A stretch of DNA of 64,000 nucleotides from Bacteroidota bacterium (GCA_024742495.1 JANSYJ010000008.1:62001-126000); one strand, 5' to 3'; positions 47,162 to 56,187 are shown, counted from the first letter of the stretch. Notes: a model not told the origin generated them from the sequence alone. Numbers and translations are program-made.

Positions 47162-47263
47162 GCTCGGTCAATTTCATTCAGTGAAATAGGCCGGGCGCCT
47201 AGTCTAGTTTAATTGAAGTTAATTTGAATAAATTTAGCCCACCCTGTCTAAATCAAATAGCCA

Positions 47264-47644
47264 ATGGAAGCCTATATCGATGGATTTGCATTCCCAATTG
47301 CCAGTCAATATTTAAGCGAATACCAGAAAATTGCCACTCAGGTAGGGGCCATTTGGAAGGAATACGGCGCTATTGCTTACTATGAGTTTGTTGGCGATGA
47401 CTTAAAACTTGCTGGCACTCGTTCATTCACCGATGCCTTGACATTAAAAGAAGATGAGCTGCCGATTTTTGGTTGGGTGCTATTTCCATCCAAGGAAGTT
47501 CGCGACCAGGCCAATAAGCAAGTTCCTTTAGACCCAAGAATGGCAGAGCTAGTGGAACCCTTAAGTCAGAAGAATAGGCTGATATTTGACGCCAGCCGGA
47601 TGCTTTATGGTGGCTTTAAGCCTTTGGTGAAAATTGAGGATTAA
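47264..47644 (+). CDS. DUF1428 (YbaA-like) protein
   Basis: This 126-residue protein shows the DUF1428 pattern: YIDGFAFPI at the N-terminus, GAIAYYEFVGDDL, VLFPSKEVRDQANK and the final RMLYGGFKPLV. The fold is a ferredoxin-like dimer related to antibiotic monooxygenase-like proteins, without a known reaction. It precedes the metallo-beta-lactamase gene by 22 bases and is probably co-transcribed with it. Confidence 0.88.
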   Translation: MEAYIDGFAFPIASQYLSEYQKIATQVGAIWKEYGAIAYYEFVGDDLKLAGTRSFTDALTLKEDELPIFGWVLFPSKEVRDQANKQVPLDPRMAELVEPLSQKNRLIFDASRMLYGGFKPLVKIED

Positions 47645-47666
47645 AACGAGTTTAAAGCCAATTCGC

Positions 47667-48434
47667 ATGAGGCCCCTAATTTTACTCTTAATCTTGCTTT
47701 TAAGTCTGCTCGAGCTCAAAAGCACCGAGCCCCTCAATCCAATAAAAGAGGATAAAACTGATCGCACCAAGCCCGCTCTTGTTTTTGAAAACGAATTCCT
47801 TAAGGTGGAGAAATTAAGCGAGCATTGCTACCGCCACATCTCCTATTTAAGGAGCCCCGGATTTGGGAAAATAGCCTGCAATGGCATGCTCATTTTAGAG
47901 GCAGGTGAAGCGCTAGTGATAGACGCTCCAACAAACGAGGCCGCCGCCCTTGCCTTAATTAACTGGCTTGAAGAGGAGCAACAGGAAATTATTGCAGTGA
48001 TTGCAAGCCACTTTCATGTAGATTGCCTCGGAGGCCTAAATCCCTTTCATGCAAGGCAGATTCCATCTTATGCCCATGAAAAAACCCTCGCTCTGGCCAA
48101 AGCCGATAGTTTGCCCGATCCACAAATAAGCTTTCGCGATAGCCTAAAATTCCAGTTGGGCAGTAGCTTGGTCCATTGTCAATTTCTTGGCGCCGGACAT
48201 AGCCCCGATAATATCGTTTGCTACTTCCCCACCGACCATGTGCTTTTTGGCGGTTGTTTATTGAAAAGTAAAGGGTCGGGAAAGGGAAACTTAAAAGACG
48301 CAAATACCAAAGAATGGCCAATAAGCGTGGAGCGAATAAAACAGAAATTCCCCGACATCGAGCTTGTCATCCCCGGTCACGGATCGCCAGGTGGCATGGA
48401 CTTATTGGATTATACAATTGAAATGTTTAGTTGA
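47667..48434 (+). CDS. Subclass B1 metallo-beta-lactamase
   Basis: This is a zinc hydrolase of beta-lactam antibiotics, 255 residues from the ATG at 47667; a TTG at 47634 would add eleven residues before the signal peptide. Numbered from the ATG, His115, His117 and His178 make the first zinc site (SHFHVDC and GAGHSPDN). Asp119, Cys197 (FGGCLLK) and His238 (PGHGSPGG) make the second. Lys200 and Asn208, which hold the substrate carboxylate and carbonyl in B1 enzymes, are also kept. The set matches subclass B1, such as CcrA of Bacteroides, not B2 or B3. The hydrophobic N-terminus indicates export. Activity and spectrum are not known. Confidence 0.88.
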   Translation: MRPLILLLILLLSLLELKSTEPLNPIKEDKTDRTKPALVFENEFLKVEKLSEHCYRHISYLRSPGFGKIACNGMLILEAGEALVIDAPTNEAAALALINWLEEEQQEIIAVIASHFHVDCLGGLNPFHARQIPSYAHEKTLALAKADSLPDPQISFRDSLKFQLGSSLVHCQFLGAGHSPDNIVCYFPTDHVLFGGCLLKSKGSGKGNLKDANTKEWPISVERIKQKFPDIELVIPGHGSPGGMDLLDYTIEMFS

Positions 48435-48911
48435 GATCGCTCGCTTCGCTTCGCTTTGAGACCTGAGACCGTTCGCTGCACTCACTTTGAGACATGAGAC
48501 CGCTCGCTTTGCTCGTTGAGAGACTTAAACCGTGTTGGAGTGCCAGCTTTAGGAATTAACGAAATCCAGTCTCACGTCTTTTAAAGAACCTAGATCGCTT
48601 CCTTCGGTCGCTGTTAGAACATAGAGCGCTCGCTTTGCTCGCTGAGAGACTCAATCCGTGTTGGAGTACCGGTTTTTGGACTTAACGAAATCCAGTCTCA
48701 CATCTTTCAAAGAACTTAGATCGCTTCCTTCGGTCGCTGTTAGAATATAGAGCGCTCGCTTTGCTCGCTGAAAGACTTGATTTGGGGCAGAACTACGTTC
48801 TTGGATTAAAAATAATATCCGGTTTCTATCCTCACGTCTTAGCAAGAACATCACGGCAACAGCAACACTAAGCTCTAGGCTCTGGGTTCTAAGTTCTTTC
48901 CTCTCCTAAAA
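48435..48911. repeat. Intergenic region with a 126-bp tandem repeat and degenerate copies
   Basis: No gene is supported in this 477-base stretch. Two copies of a 126-bp unit start at 48501 and 48627, and a third begins at 48753 and decays after about 30 bases. Each starts CGCTCGCTTTGCTCG and contains GAAATCCAGTCTCAC and GATCGCTTCCTTCGGTCGC. The stretch from 48435 to 48500 holds shorter variants built on GAGACYTGAGACCG and GTTCGCT. The copies carry internal inverted pairs such as AGCG with CGCT. It separates the converging metallo-beta-lactamase and efflux permease genes. The role is unknown: structured RNA, a REP-like element or a decayed mobile repeat. Confidence 0.8.
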
Positions 48912-51329
48912 TCACTCATCCCTTAAAATCCGAGCGGGATTTTCATGCGCTAATCGATATACATGAAAGAGCATGGCTAAAATGCTAACCGTCGCTATCC
49001 CCAGCAAGGCAAGAATAAAGCTGAGCCACGGCATGGCTATTTGATAGGAAAACTCCTCCAGCCACTTGCTTATGGACCAAGCGGAAATAGGCATTGCTAT
49101 TAATCCCGCGAGCGCAATTAAAAGAGCAAAGTCTCTTCCAATTAAAAGCGCCAAATCCTTCATACTGGCGCCCAGAATTTTACGCACGCTAAACTCCTTT
49201 AAACGCTGCTCTACGGTATAAGAACTTAAGGCAAATAAACCCAAGCTTGCAATAAGGATGCTTATTAAAGCGAAGTAGCCGAAAATCTGCAATAAAGTGC
49301 GCTCACTTTGATATTGACTTTGGATACGTTCATCGAGGAAGGTAAACTCCAAAGGGTGATTGCCGGCAAAATTCTTCCATTCCGATTCCAATAAGGAAAG
49401 GGCTTCCGACACCTCCCCTCCCGCAAGTTTTAAGCTGAAAAGCAAAGAAAAGTTGGGATTGTAGAGAATCACCAAGGGCTCCATGGGATTGTGAAGGGAG
49501 GAAAAATGAAAATCCTTTACCAAGCCTACTACCTTACCATCGTTTTGCGCTTGCCCATTGCCTTGCAAGCCCCATTGCAATCTTTTTCCCAAAGGCTCAT
49601 CTTCCCAACCAAAGCTTTTAGCGGCCGTTTCATTAATTATAAAAGCCTGCTGCACATCCGATTGAATATCACTGGAAAACAAACGGCCCTCCAAAAGCTC
49701 CAATCCTAAAATATCGAAGAAGTCTTCATCAGCTGCAAGAAACTTAATGCTTCGGTCAATCATCTCTGCATTTTGCTCAATACGAAACATTAGTTCGCCC
49801 ACATTTCGGCCAGGAATAGCTCCCGATCCCGTAACGCCAATTATTTCACTGTGGCTCAACAGGCGATCTTTAAAGGAATTAAGGTGATTGTAAACGGCTG
49901 TATCTTGTGGAATATTAACCACCACCACTTGATCTTGATCAAAACCCAAATCCTTCTCTTGCAGATAATGCATTTGACTACGTATGGCCAAGGTGCCAAT
50001 GATCATTAAAATTGAAAAGGCCAATTGAACCACCATTAATATCCGGCGCAAGCCGCCAAAGCGATTCATTCTAGGAAAAATTCCCCTTAGCACTCTAGAA
50101 CTTTGAAATCGACTTAAAACCAAGGCTGGGTAAAGACCAGAAAGCAAGGTGGTTAGCACTAATATCCCCGTTAGGGTTAATAGCATTTCAAGGCTAAATA
50201 AATCGGTAAATAGAATAGACTTGCCACTTAGTTCATTAAAACTGCCGAGTAGTACTTCCACCAATCCGGCACCAATGAGCAGGGCCAGAAAAACCACCAA
50301 AAAATTCTCCCCTAAAAACTGAAACTGCAGTTGCTCGCGCGTAGCCCCCAAAGCTTTGCGCACTCCCACTTCCTTGGCTCTTTTAACACTCTGACTTAAA
50401 GCCAAATTGATATAATTAATGGTGGCAATGATTAAGATAAACAAGCCTAGAATGGCGAAAATATAGAGATAGGTCAAATTGCCTTTGGGGCTGTCGTATT
50501 CACGACTATTGTCGAAATGCAAGCCTTCCAAAGGCTGAAGCTTAAAATCGGCCGTGCTCTCTGAACCAAAAGTGGCTACAAAGGGTTTGATGATGCGTTC
50601 GGTAAAATCGGCCAGTTCCTCCTCAAAATCCAATTGTTCTACTGGCTTATCGAATAGAAGATAGGTTTGGCAAACCAAGCGAAACCAATCGCCATTTAAG
50701 GCCTGCTGACTAGCCGAGGGGATGGTGCTTAGTGAGGTAAAAGCCTGATAATCGATGTCACTGGGTTTGTCTCCATTTTCTACTATGCCACTTACGGTAA
50801 ACTGACTGGTGCCAATAAAAAGTTGTTTTCCCATGGCAGCCGCCACCTCACCAAAAAACTTTTGGGCTAAAGCCTCACTTAAAACCACAAGATTTGGACC
50901 GGCCAGGGCCTTGGCAGGATCACCTTGGAGTAGTTTAAAATCAAAAACTTCAAATAAGGTGCTGTCGGTTCTTAGAAATCGATCTTCGCGATAAATCTGA
51001 TCTTCGACCTTAATGGTAAGCATGCCGCCCATAGACATAAAGCGCACGTAATTGCTTACCCCTGGGTAGTCCGCTACAAATTGTGGCCCAACTGGCAGGC
51101 TGGTTAAAGCTGCCTTTATTTCCCCACTGTGATCAATGCGTTCTACAATGCGAGCTATGTTTTGCTTCTTGCTGTGAAACTGATCGTACTTAAGCTCATC
51201 TTGGATATAAAATGCGATTAAGACCGCACTGGCCATACCTACCGATAAGCCCAAAATGCTAATCAAAGAATTCGCCTTTGAGGCCAACAGATGTCGGAAG
51301 CTTACTTTTAAATAATTAAAGATCATCAT
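48912..51329 (-). CDS. ABC transporter permease of the MacB/FtsX type
   Basis: This 805-residue membrane subunit has two MacB-type halves. Each has an N-terminal helix, a periplasmic domain and an FtsX-type bundle of three helices, giving about eight helices. The first half begins with the typical SILGLSVGMASAVLIAFYIQDE region. It is made for tripartite extrusion or lipoprotein-type transport with the ATPase encoded just upstream (ATGA overlap) and the HlyD-like adaptor. The substrate is unknown. It is the last gene of the operon, and no terminator was identified before the repeat region. Confidence 0.9.
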   Translation of the reverse strand: MMIFNYLKVSFRHLLASKANSLISILGLSVGMASAVLIAFYIQDELKYDQFHSKKQNIARIVERIDHSGEIKAALTSLPVGPQFVADYPGVSNYVRFMSMGGMLTIKVEDQIYREDRFLRTDSTLFEVFDFKLLQGDPAKALAGPNLVVLSEALAQKFFGEVAAAMGKQLFIGTSQFTVSGIVENGDKPSDIDYQAFTSLSTIPSASQQALNGDWFRLVCQTYLLFDKPVEQLDFEEELADFTERIIKPFVATFGSESTADFKLQPLEGLHFDNSREYDSPKGNLTYLYIFAILGLFILIIATINYINLALSQSVKRAKEVGVRKALGATREQLQFQFLGENFLVVFLALLIGAGLVEVLLGSFNELSGKSILFTDLFSLEMLLTLTGILVLTTLLSGLYPALVLSRFQSSRVLRGIFPRMNRFGGLRRILMVVQLAFSILMIIGTLAIRSQMHYLQEKDLGFDQDQVVVVNIPQDTAVYNHLNSFKDRLLSHSEIIGVTGSGAIPGRNVGELMFRIEQNAEMIDRSIKFLAADEDFFDILGLELLEGRLFSSDIQSDVQQAFIINETAAKSFGWEDEPLGKRLQWGLQGNGQAQNDGKVVGLVKDFHFSSLHNPMEPLVILYNPNFSLLFSLKLAGGEVSEALSLLESEWKNFAGNHPLEFTFLDERIQSQYQSERTLLQIFGYFALISILIASLGLFALSSYTVEQRLKEFSVRKILGASMKDLALLIGRDFALLIALAGLIAMPISAWSISKWLEEFSYQIAMPWLSFILALLGIATVSILAMLFHVYRLAHENPARILRDE

Positions 51330-52033
51330 GATTGGGCTTCTTCTATGCGGTTCTCTACTTCGCCGATCACCTTTCCGTCGAACAATCGGATGGAGCGCTG
51401 AGAATAGGCAGCATCATGCATGGAGTGGGTTACCATTACAATTGTGGTTCCTGTCCGATTAAGCTCACTTAAGAGGTTCATCACCTCATCCCCATGAACG
51501 GAGTCGAGGTTTCCCGTAGGCTCATCGGCAAAAATTACCGCCGGCTCGCTCACCGTCGCTCTGGCTACTGCCACCCTTTGCTGCTGGCCACCGCTCAATT
51601 GCTGCGGATAATGCGTAGCGCGATGATCAATACCCATGCGTTCTAAAATTTTCTGCACCAGTTCCTTTCGTTTTGATGCCGCTATTCCTTGGTATAAAAG
51701 AGGGAGTTCTACATTTTCGAAGACACTGAGTTCATCAATCAGGTTAAAGCTTTGAAACACAAAACCCACGCGAGCCTTGCGAATTTCAGCTCTCAACTTT
51801 TCCTTTAAATGGGCAATATCCTCGCCTTCAAAAAAATAGGCGCCGGCACTGGGTTTATCCAACATCCCTAATATGTTTAAAAGGGTAGATTTTCCGCATC
51901 CTGATGGCCCCATAATGGAAATGAATTCGCCCTTTTTAACTTCTAAGTCCACCTTATTTAAAGCGAGGGTTTCCATGGTTTCGGTGCGATAGCGCATTTC
52001 CAAACCGACGGTTTTTAAAATCAATTCACTCAT
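51326..52033 (-). CDS. ABC transporter ATPase of the MacB/LolD type
   Basis: This is a 235-residue ABC ATPase. Walker A GPSGCGKST is at 42-50, the Q-loop region reads FVFQSFNLIDELS, the signature is LSGGQQQRVAVARA, and Walker B with D-loop reads FADEPTGNLDS. The switch histidine is in VTHSMHD. NLIDELSVFENVELPL is typical of the MacB/LolD subgroup. Its stop overlaps the permease start, and its start lies 8 bases inside the adaptor gene, so the three are tightly coupled. It powers the permease at 48912. Confidence 0.94.
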   Translation of the reverse strand: MSELILKTVGLEMRYRTETMETLALNKVDLEVKKGEFISIMGPSGCGKSTLLNILGMLDKPSAGAYFFEGEDIAHLKEKLRAEIRKARVGFVFQSFNLIDELSVFENVELPLLYQGIAASKRKELVQKILERMGIDHRATHYPQQLSGGQQQRVAVARATVSEPAVIFADEPTGNLDSVHGDEVMNLLSELNRTGTTIVMVTHSMHDAAYSQRSIRLFDGKVIGEVENRIEEAQS

Positions 52034-53291
52034 TGCTGTCCATTTTTAGTTCCAATTCGAAAAATTCTTTAAAGCTTTCGTAGCTCGAGCTTATTATTCG
52101 TTCTCCCGGCTCAAGGCCTGATAGAACCTCGATATAATCTGGGTTTTGCCGGCCTAAATCGACCGTCCTTCTAAAAGCTCTATTTCCATCTGCGCTAAGC
52201 ACAAAGACCCAATTACCGCCAGAGCTACTGTAAAAAGCGCCTCGCTGAACAAGAATAGCATCCTCACTTTCACTAAGGGCCAAGCGCAAGTTTAAACCCT
52301 GACCACTTCTTAAATTAGCCGGAACGGTATCTTGATACTCGAATTCTACCGAAAACTGATTATTGCTCACCTGCGGATAAACTTTTGACAGTCGCAGCTT
52401 CCACCGATGAGCTCCCGCCTCATAAAAAGCCATTTGCCCTTGCTTTACGCGGGACAAATAATGCTCATCAACATTGGCGGTTAAAATAAAGGAGTTCAAA
52501 TCCTCAATTCTCCCAATGTTTTCCCCTCTGCTAATACTTTGACCAACCTCTGGCCTTAGGGTGGTTAATTGTCCCGAAATAGGCGCCTTAACTTCTAGGT
52601 TCTCCAAATTTTTTCGAATAGCATTTAAATTGCGTTCCATCATTTCAATGCTGCGATCCAAGGCTGCCAATTGTTGAGATCGGTAATATTTATTTTGCTC
52701 ATAATTAGCTTCGAGCAATTGCCGCTTTTTTTGCAAATACTTAAAACGCGCCTTAGAATCTTGAAATTCCTGAATGGCAATTACGCTATCTTTAAAAAGG
52801 GAGGTGTCAATACTAAACTGTCGCGAAGCACGCTCTTGCTCAAATCGCAGGTCTAAAATTTGTTCTTGCAGTTGCCGTTCATTTAGGGCTAAGGTCATGC
52901 GGGTATTTCGCAGATTATTGATCTGCTCCACAATTTGGGTTTCCCGATTCATGAAATCGAGCATTAAGGTGGTATTCGCCAGTTTTAACAGCGGCTGACC
53001 TTTAATGAGTTCCTGGCCCGCTTCCACAAAAAGTTGCTGCACCGTACCGCCCTCAACCGCATCTAAGGAAAATGATACTTCAGGACTCACCTGGGCCTGC
53101 AGGGAAATTACATCTTCAAAAACGGCCTGCTCCACTTCCGTAATTCGCAATCTTTCTTTGGAGACAGAATAAGTGCGCTCGCCACTTAAAAGATATATCA
53201 AGCCCAAAAGGCCCGCCATTCCAATAAGGAAATACCAGCGATACTTTTGCCAAAGATTAGGTCTTTCTGCCTTGCTAATTTCTCGATCCAA
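52026..53291 (-). CDS. HlyD/MacA-like periplasmic adaptor of the efflux system
   Basis: This 421-residue adaptor has a basic cytoplasmic N-terminus, one membrane helix (about residues 19-37), a lipoyl domain, a long helical hairpin (about 115-235) and beta-barrel domains at the C-terminus. The start is TTG at 53291: an in-frame TAA lies two codons upstream, and the next methionine, residue 25, falls inside the membrane helix. It is the first gene of the operon. A -24/-12-like element lies at 53316-53331 and two inverted-repeat sites at 53395-53436, so control by the divergent sigma-54 regulator is likely. Confidence 0.9.
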   Translation of the reverse strand: MDREISKAERPNLWQKYRWYFLIGMAGLLGLIYLLSGERTYSVSKERLRITEVEQAVFEDVISLQAQVSPEVSFSLDAVEGGTVQQLFVEAGQELIKGQPLLKLANTTLMLDFMNRETQIVEQINNLRNTRMTLALNERQLQEQILDLRFEQERASRQFSIDTSLFKDSVIAIQEFQDSKARFKYLQKKRQLLEANYEQNKYYRSQQLAALDRSIEMMERNLNAIRKNLENLEVKAPISGQLTTLRPEVGQSISRGENIGRIEDLNSFILTANVDEHYLSRVKQGQMAFYEAGAHRWKLRLSKVYPQVSNNQFSVEFEYQDTVPANLRSGQGLNLRLALSESEDAILVQRGAFYSSSGGNWVFVLSADGNRAFRRTVDLGRQNPDYIEVLSGLEPGERIISSSYESFKEFFELELKMDSNE

Positions 53292-53315
53292 GCTTTACTA
53301 TTATTCCCGCCTTAG

Positions 53316-53331
53316 GCCAATCGATATGCCA
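53316..53331 (-). promoter_or_regulatory. Candidate sigma-54 (-24/-12) promoter of the efflux operon
   Basis: The minus strand reads TGGCAT, ATCGA, TTGGC. This matches the sigma-54 consensus TGGCAY-N5-TTGC except for one base in the -12 box (TTGG). Initiation would fall near 53305, 14 bases before the adaptor TTG. The divergent gene encodes a sigma-54 activator, which supports the reading. Confidence 0.55.
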
Positions 53332-53394
53332 CAATTTTAAAGATGTTGATTTTCAGCTGTATAAGCTCATGAATACGAACTAAACAAAGATCAA

Positions 53395-53413
53395 CTGTTC
53401 GATTATGGAACAG
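53395..53413. promoter_or_regulatory. Inverted-repeat activator site 1
   Basis: CTGTTC and GAACAG are perfect inverted arms around a 7-base spacer (GATTATG), and both flanking bases also pair. Its centre lies about 99 bases upstream of the predicted efflux transcription start, a usual distance for a sigma-54 enhancer site. Confidence 0.6.
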
Positions 53414-53417
53414 TCGC

Positions 53418-53436
53418 CTGTTCGATTTAGAGACAG
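53418..53436. promoter_or_regulatory. Inverted-repeat activator site 2
   Basis: CTGTTC with GATTTAG and AGACAG is an imperfect copy of site 1, centred 23 bases away, about two helical turns. It ends 17 bases before the regulator ATG, so it could also serve autoregulation. Confidence 0.55.
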
Positions 53437-53453
53437 TTCCCGACTTTTGACTA

Positions 53454-54818
53454 ATGAAAAGCCCGGCTCATATTTTAATAATTGACGATGATGACGATTT
53501 AAGAGATGCGCTGACCCTCTACCTAAAAAATCATTTTAAGAAGGTGCGCAGTCTGGCTGAAGTAGAGGCCATTAACCAAAGTATTACCAGCGACGAACCT
53601 GATTTGGTTCTCCTTGATATGAATTTTCAACAAGGGAGAAATGATGGCAAGGAGGGTTTGTATTGGCTTTCCCATATTAAGGAAATGCGACCACATATTA
53701 TGGTGGTGCTAATTACCGCTTATGCGGATATCGACTTGGCCATTGCCGCATTAAAAAATGGAGCTTCGGATTTTATAATTAAGCCTTGGGAGAATAAGAA
53801 GCTATTGGCTTCCCTGCTGAGGGCTTATGAACTGAAGGACACCAAACGAAAGTTAAAGAGTTTTCAAGGGAAGCAGGATAAGGATGGCGAGCAATTGGCA
53901 CAATTGCTACTAAATAGTAGTTGCGATGAGGCGAGTAAGGCCCTGCTGCGCCAAGCGGAAAAAGTGGCGGGCACGGATGCCAGTATTTTAATAGGGGGCG
54001 AAAACGGAAGCGGTAAAAGTTTACTGGCCCAATTCATTCATCTGCATAGCCCGCGTAAACACGCGCCTTTTGTGCAGGTAGATTTGGGAGCGATACCAGA
54101 AAACCTTTTTGAAAGTGAACTTTTTGGCCATAAGCGAGGAGCCTTTACCGACGCCAAGGAGGATCGACCAGGCTTGGTGCAAAGTGCTGAAGGAGGAACC
54201 CTCTTTTTGGATGAAATAGGAAATTGCAGCCTTATTCATCAGCAAAAGCTGCTAAGACTAATACAAGACCAAAGCTATCAAATACCAGGAAGCGCCGAGG
54301 TCCAACATGCTGACCTTCGGATTATTTCTGCCAGCAATGCCAACTTACAGGCGCAGGTAGAAGCTGGGAGTTTCAGACAGGATTTGCTTTATCGCATTAA
54401 TACCATTGAGCTGCACTGTTTGGCTCTGCGCGAGCGTAGGAAGGACTTGCACTATTTAAGCGCGTACTTTCTAGGGAACTTTAATCGGCGCTATCAAAGG
54501 AAGCTTGTTTTAAGCGAAAAACAGTATCAGGAAATTCACAAATACCCTTGGCCCGGAAATATAAGAGAACTCGCTCATAGCATAGAGCGGGCAGTTATCC
54601 TCTCGGAAAATGGGAGTTTTGATGGTACTATATGCTCGGGATTAACTCGTCAAAAAAGCGATGAAGATCAACTTTCCCTTGAATTAAGCTTAGCGGAAAT
54701 TGAGTCGCGCCATATCCAAAGGGTATTGGATTACTACCAAGGGAATATGTCGAAAACCGCAGCGCACTTAGGGATTAACCGCAATACCCTTTACCGAAAA
54801 ATTAACAAAGATCAATAG
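53454..54818 (+). CDS. Sigma-54-dependent response regulator (NtrC family)
   Basis: This 454-residue regulator has three domains. The receiver (1-125) has acidic residues at 11-13, phosphoacceptor Asp55 and Lys110. The AAA+ domain has Walker A GGENGSGKS (181-189), Walker B FLDE (251-254) and the sigma-54 loop, which reads GAFTDA at 229-234 instead of GAFTGA. The C-terminal Fis-type helix-turn-helix (MSKTAAHLGINRNTLYRKI) binds DNA. The kinase gene follows after 4 bases. The protein very probably binds the CTGTTC sites just upstream and activates the divergent efflux operon. Confidence 0.94.
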   Translation: MKSPAHILIIDDDDDLRDALTLYLKNHFKKVRSLAEVEAINQSITSDEPDLVLLDMNFQQGRNDGKEGLYWLSHIKEMRPHIMVVLITAYADIDLAIAALKNGASDFIIKPWENKKLLASLLRAYELKDTKRKLKSFQGKQDKDGEQLAQLLLNSSCDEASKALLRQAEKVAGTDASILIGGENGSGKSLLAQFIHLHSPRKHAPFVQVDLGAIPENLFESELFGHKRGAFTDAKEDRPGLVQSAEGGTLFLDEIGNCSLIHQQKLLRLIQDQSYQIPGSAEVQHADLRIISASNANLQAQVEAGSFRQDLLYRINTIELHCLALRERRKDLHYLSAYFLGNFNRRYQRKLVLSEKQYQEIHKYPWPGNIRELAHSIERAVILSENGSFDGTICSGLTRQKSDEDQLSLELSLAEIESRHIQRVLDYYQGNMSKTAAHLGINRNTLYRKINKDQ

Positions 54819-54822
54819 GGCC

Positions 54823-56187
54823 ATGCAAAGTTTTAAAAATTGGTTTTTGCTTTTTAGTTTATTGGCCCTAAGTCTTTTACTGGCCTGGGTATTAATGGTA
54901 CAGCATTGGTGGATCTTCTCCCTGCTCCTCTTTTTAGTTTGGGCCTTTAATGCCTATTTGCTGCTAGGCCAACTGCAGAAACTCGACCATGATTTAGATC
55001 GAAGTCTAAGCAACAGTTTGGCTCAGGATTACAATTTCCAGTTCTCCGAAAAAAACGCCAATCCCAGTCAGAAAAAATTTTATCAGTTGCTTAATTTATG
55101 GTCGACCCAGCTGCGAAGCTTTAAACAGAACCGTGAGGAGCAAAACCAATTTTTACGTCAGCTTATAGTTAAGCTTCCCTTTAGCATTCTGGTAATGGAA
55201 AGTGACGGTCGATTAGTGAATTTAAGTGGGGACCAAACCACACTTCCAGGAGCCAGGCATAGCTTAAGCGCGGAAGACTGGCCTCAGGTTTTTCCATTTT
55301 TAAGAAAGGTCATCGATAGCAAAGAAGAGGAACAGAAACTTCTACTAAATCAGGATGGGGAACAGCAAATTTGGATGATCCAAAAACGACATCTGCGCGA
55401 AGCGAAAGAAGAACGCACCCTTATTATTATGCGCAATATCCAAGGTGAACATGAACGGCAGGAAGGAGATGCCTTGGATAAAATTTTACATGTACTCACC
55501 CATGAAATCATGAACTCCGTAAGTCCGATTAACTCCTTGGCGGATACCATGGAGGATCAGCTAGGGCTCCCACAGGCAGCGCAGGAGAAATTCCAATTAA
55601 GCAAAGAGCAATTTGAGGATTTACAACGCACTGCAGCCATTATAAAACGCAGAAGCACCGGTTTAATGGGTTTCGTGGAGCGCTATGCTCAATTTGCCAG
55701 ATTACCCAAAATTCGAAAAGTGGAACTAAACTGGAAAACCTTTTTGAAGGAGTTGCACCAATTGCAGCAGGCAGAACTAAAAACTAAGGCCATTAACTTT
55801 AATTTGCGCCTTATCAACTGGCAGCGACCGCTCTATGCCGATCGAGATTTACTTAGCCAAGTGATTCTTAATCTGCTACGAAATGCTTTGGAGAATATAG
55901 CAGAAGATAGAGTGGATGAAAATGCCAAGGGCGAAAAAAACGAAGATGAAATTATCCTAGAGCTCGATCAGGGCGATGGCTATCATTACTTAAAAATTAT
56001 TGACAATGGTCCGCAAATAGATGCAGCGCTTCTCGACCAAATCTTCATTCCTTTTTTCAGCACCAAAAAACGCGGTTCTGGAATTGGCTTGAGCCTCGCC
56101 AGAAAAATCGCTCTAGCGCATGGAGGACGACTCTATCTCCAGCAAAAAGAAGGTTTTAAGGCCTTTTGTCTCGACCTCCCATTTTAG
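54823..56187 (+). CDS. Membrane sensor histidine kinase
   Basis: This 454-residue kinase has two adjacent N-terminal membrane helices (about residues 7-26 and 30-48) with almost no periplasmic loop, so the signal is probably sensed in the membrane or cytoplasm. A PAS-like segment spans about 110-205. The phosphorylated His227 lies in LTHEIMNSVSPI. The N box is LRNALENI, the G1 box IDNGP and the G2 box GSGIGLSLARKIALAHGG. It is the partner of the regulator 4 bases upstream. A membrane-stress or drug signal is inference from the linked efflux operon. Confidence 0.93.
   Translation: MQSFKNWFLLFSLLALSLLLAWVLMVQHWWIFSLLLFLVWAFNAYLLLGQLQKLDHDLDRSLSNSLAQDYNFQFSEKNANPSQKKFYQLLNLWSTQLRSFKQNREEQNQFLRQLIVKLPFSILVMESDGRLVNLSGDQTTLPGARHSLSAEDWPQVFPFLRKVIDSKEEEQKLLLNQDGEQQIWMIQKRHLREAKEERTLIIMRNIQGEHERQEGDALDKILHVLTHEIMNSVSPINSLADTMEDQLGLPQAAQEKFQLSKEQFEDLQRTAAIIKRRSTGLMGFVERYAQFARLPKIRKVELNWKTFLKELHQLQQAELKTKAINFNLRLINWQRPLYADRDLLSQVILNLLRNALENIAEDRVDENAKGEKNEDEIILELDQGDGYHYLKIIDNGPQIDAALLDQIFIPFFSTKKRGSGIGLSLARKIALAHGGRLYLQQKEGFKAFCLDLPF

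Noticed and set aside
48435-48850. Repeat region as a CRISPR array
   Set aside because: The 126-base period, long conserved units without variable spacers, and absence of cas genes do not fit.
48651-48854. A 67-codon open frame on the minus strand in the repeat region
   Set aside because: It lies wholly within the 126-bp repeats, starts with a non-ATG codon in repeat sequence and has no family likeness.
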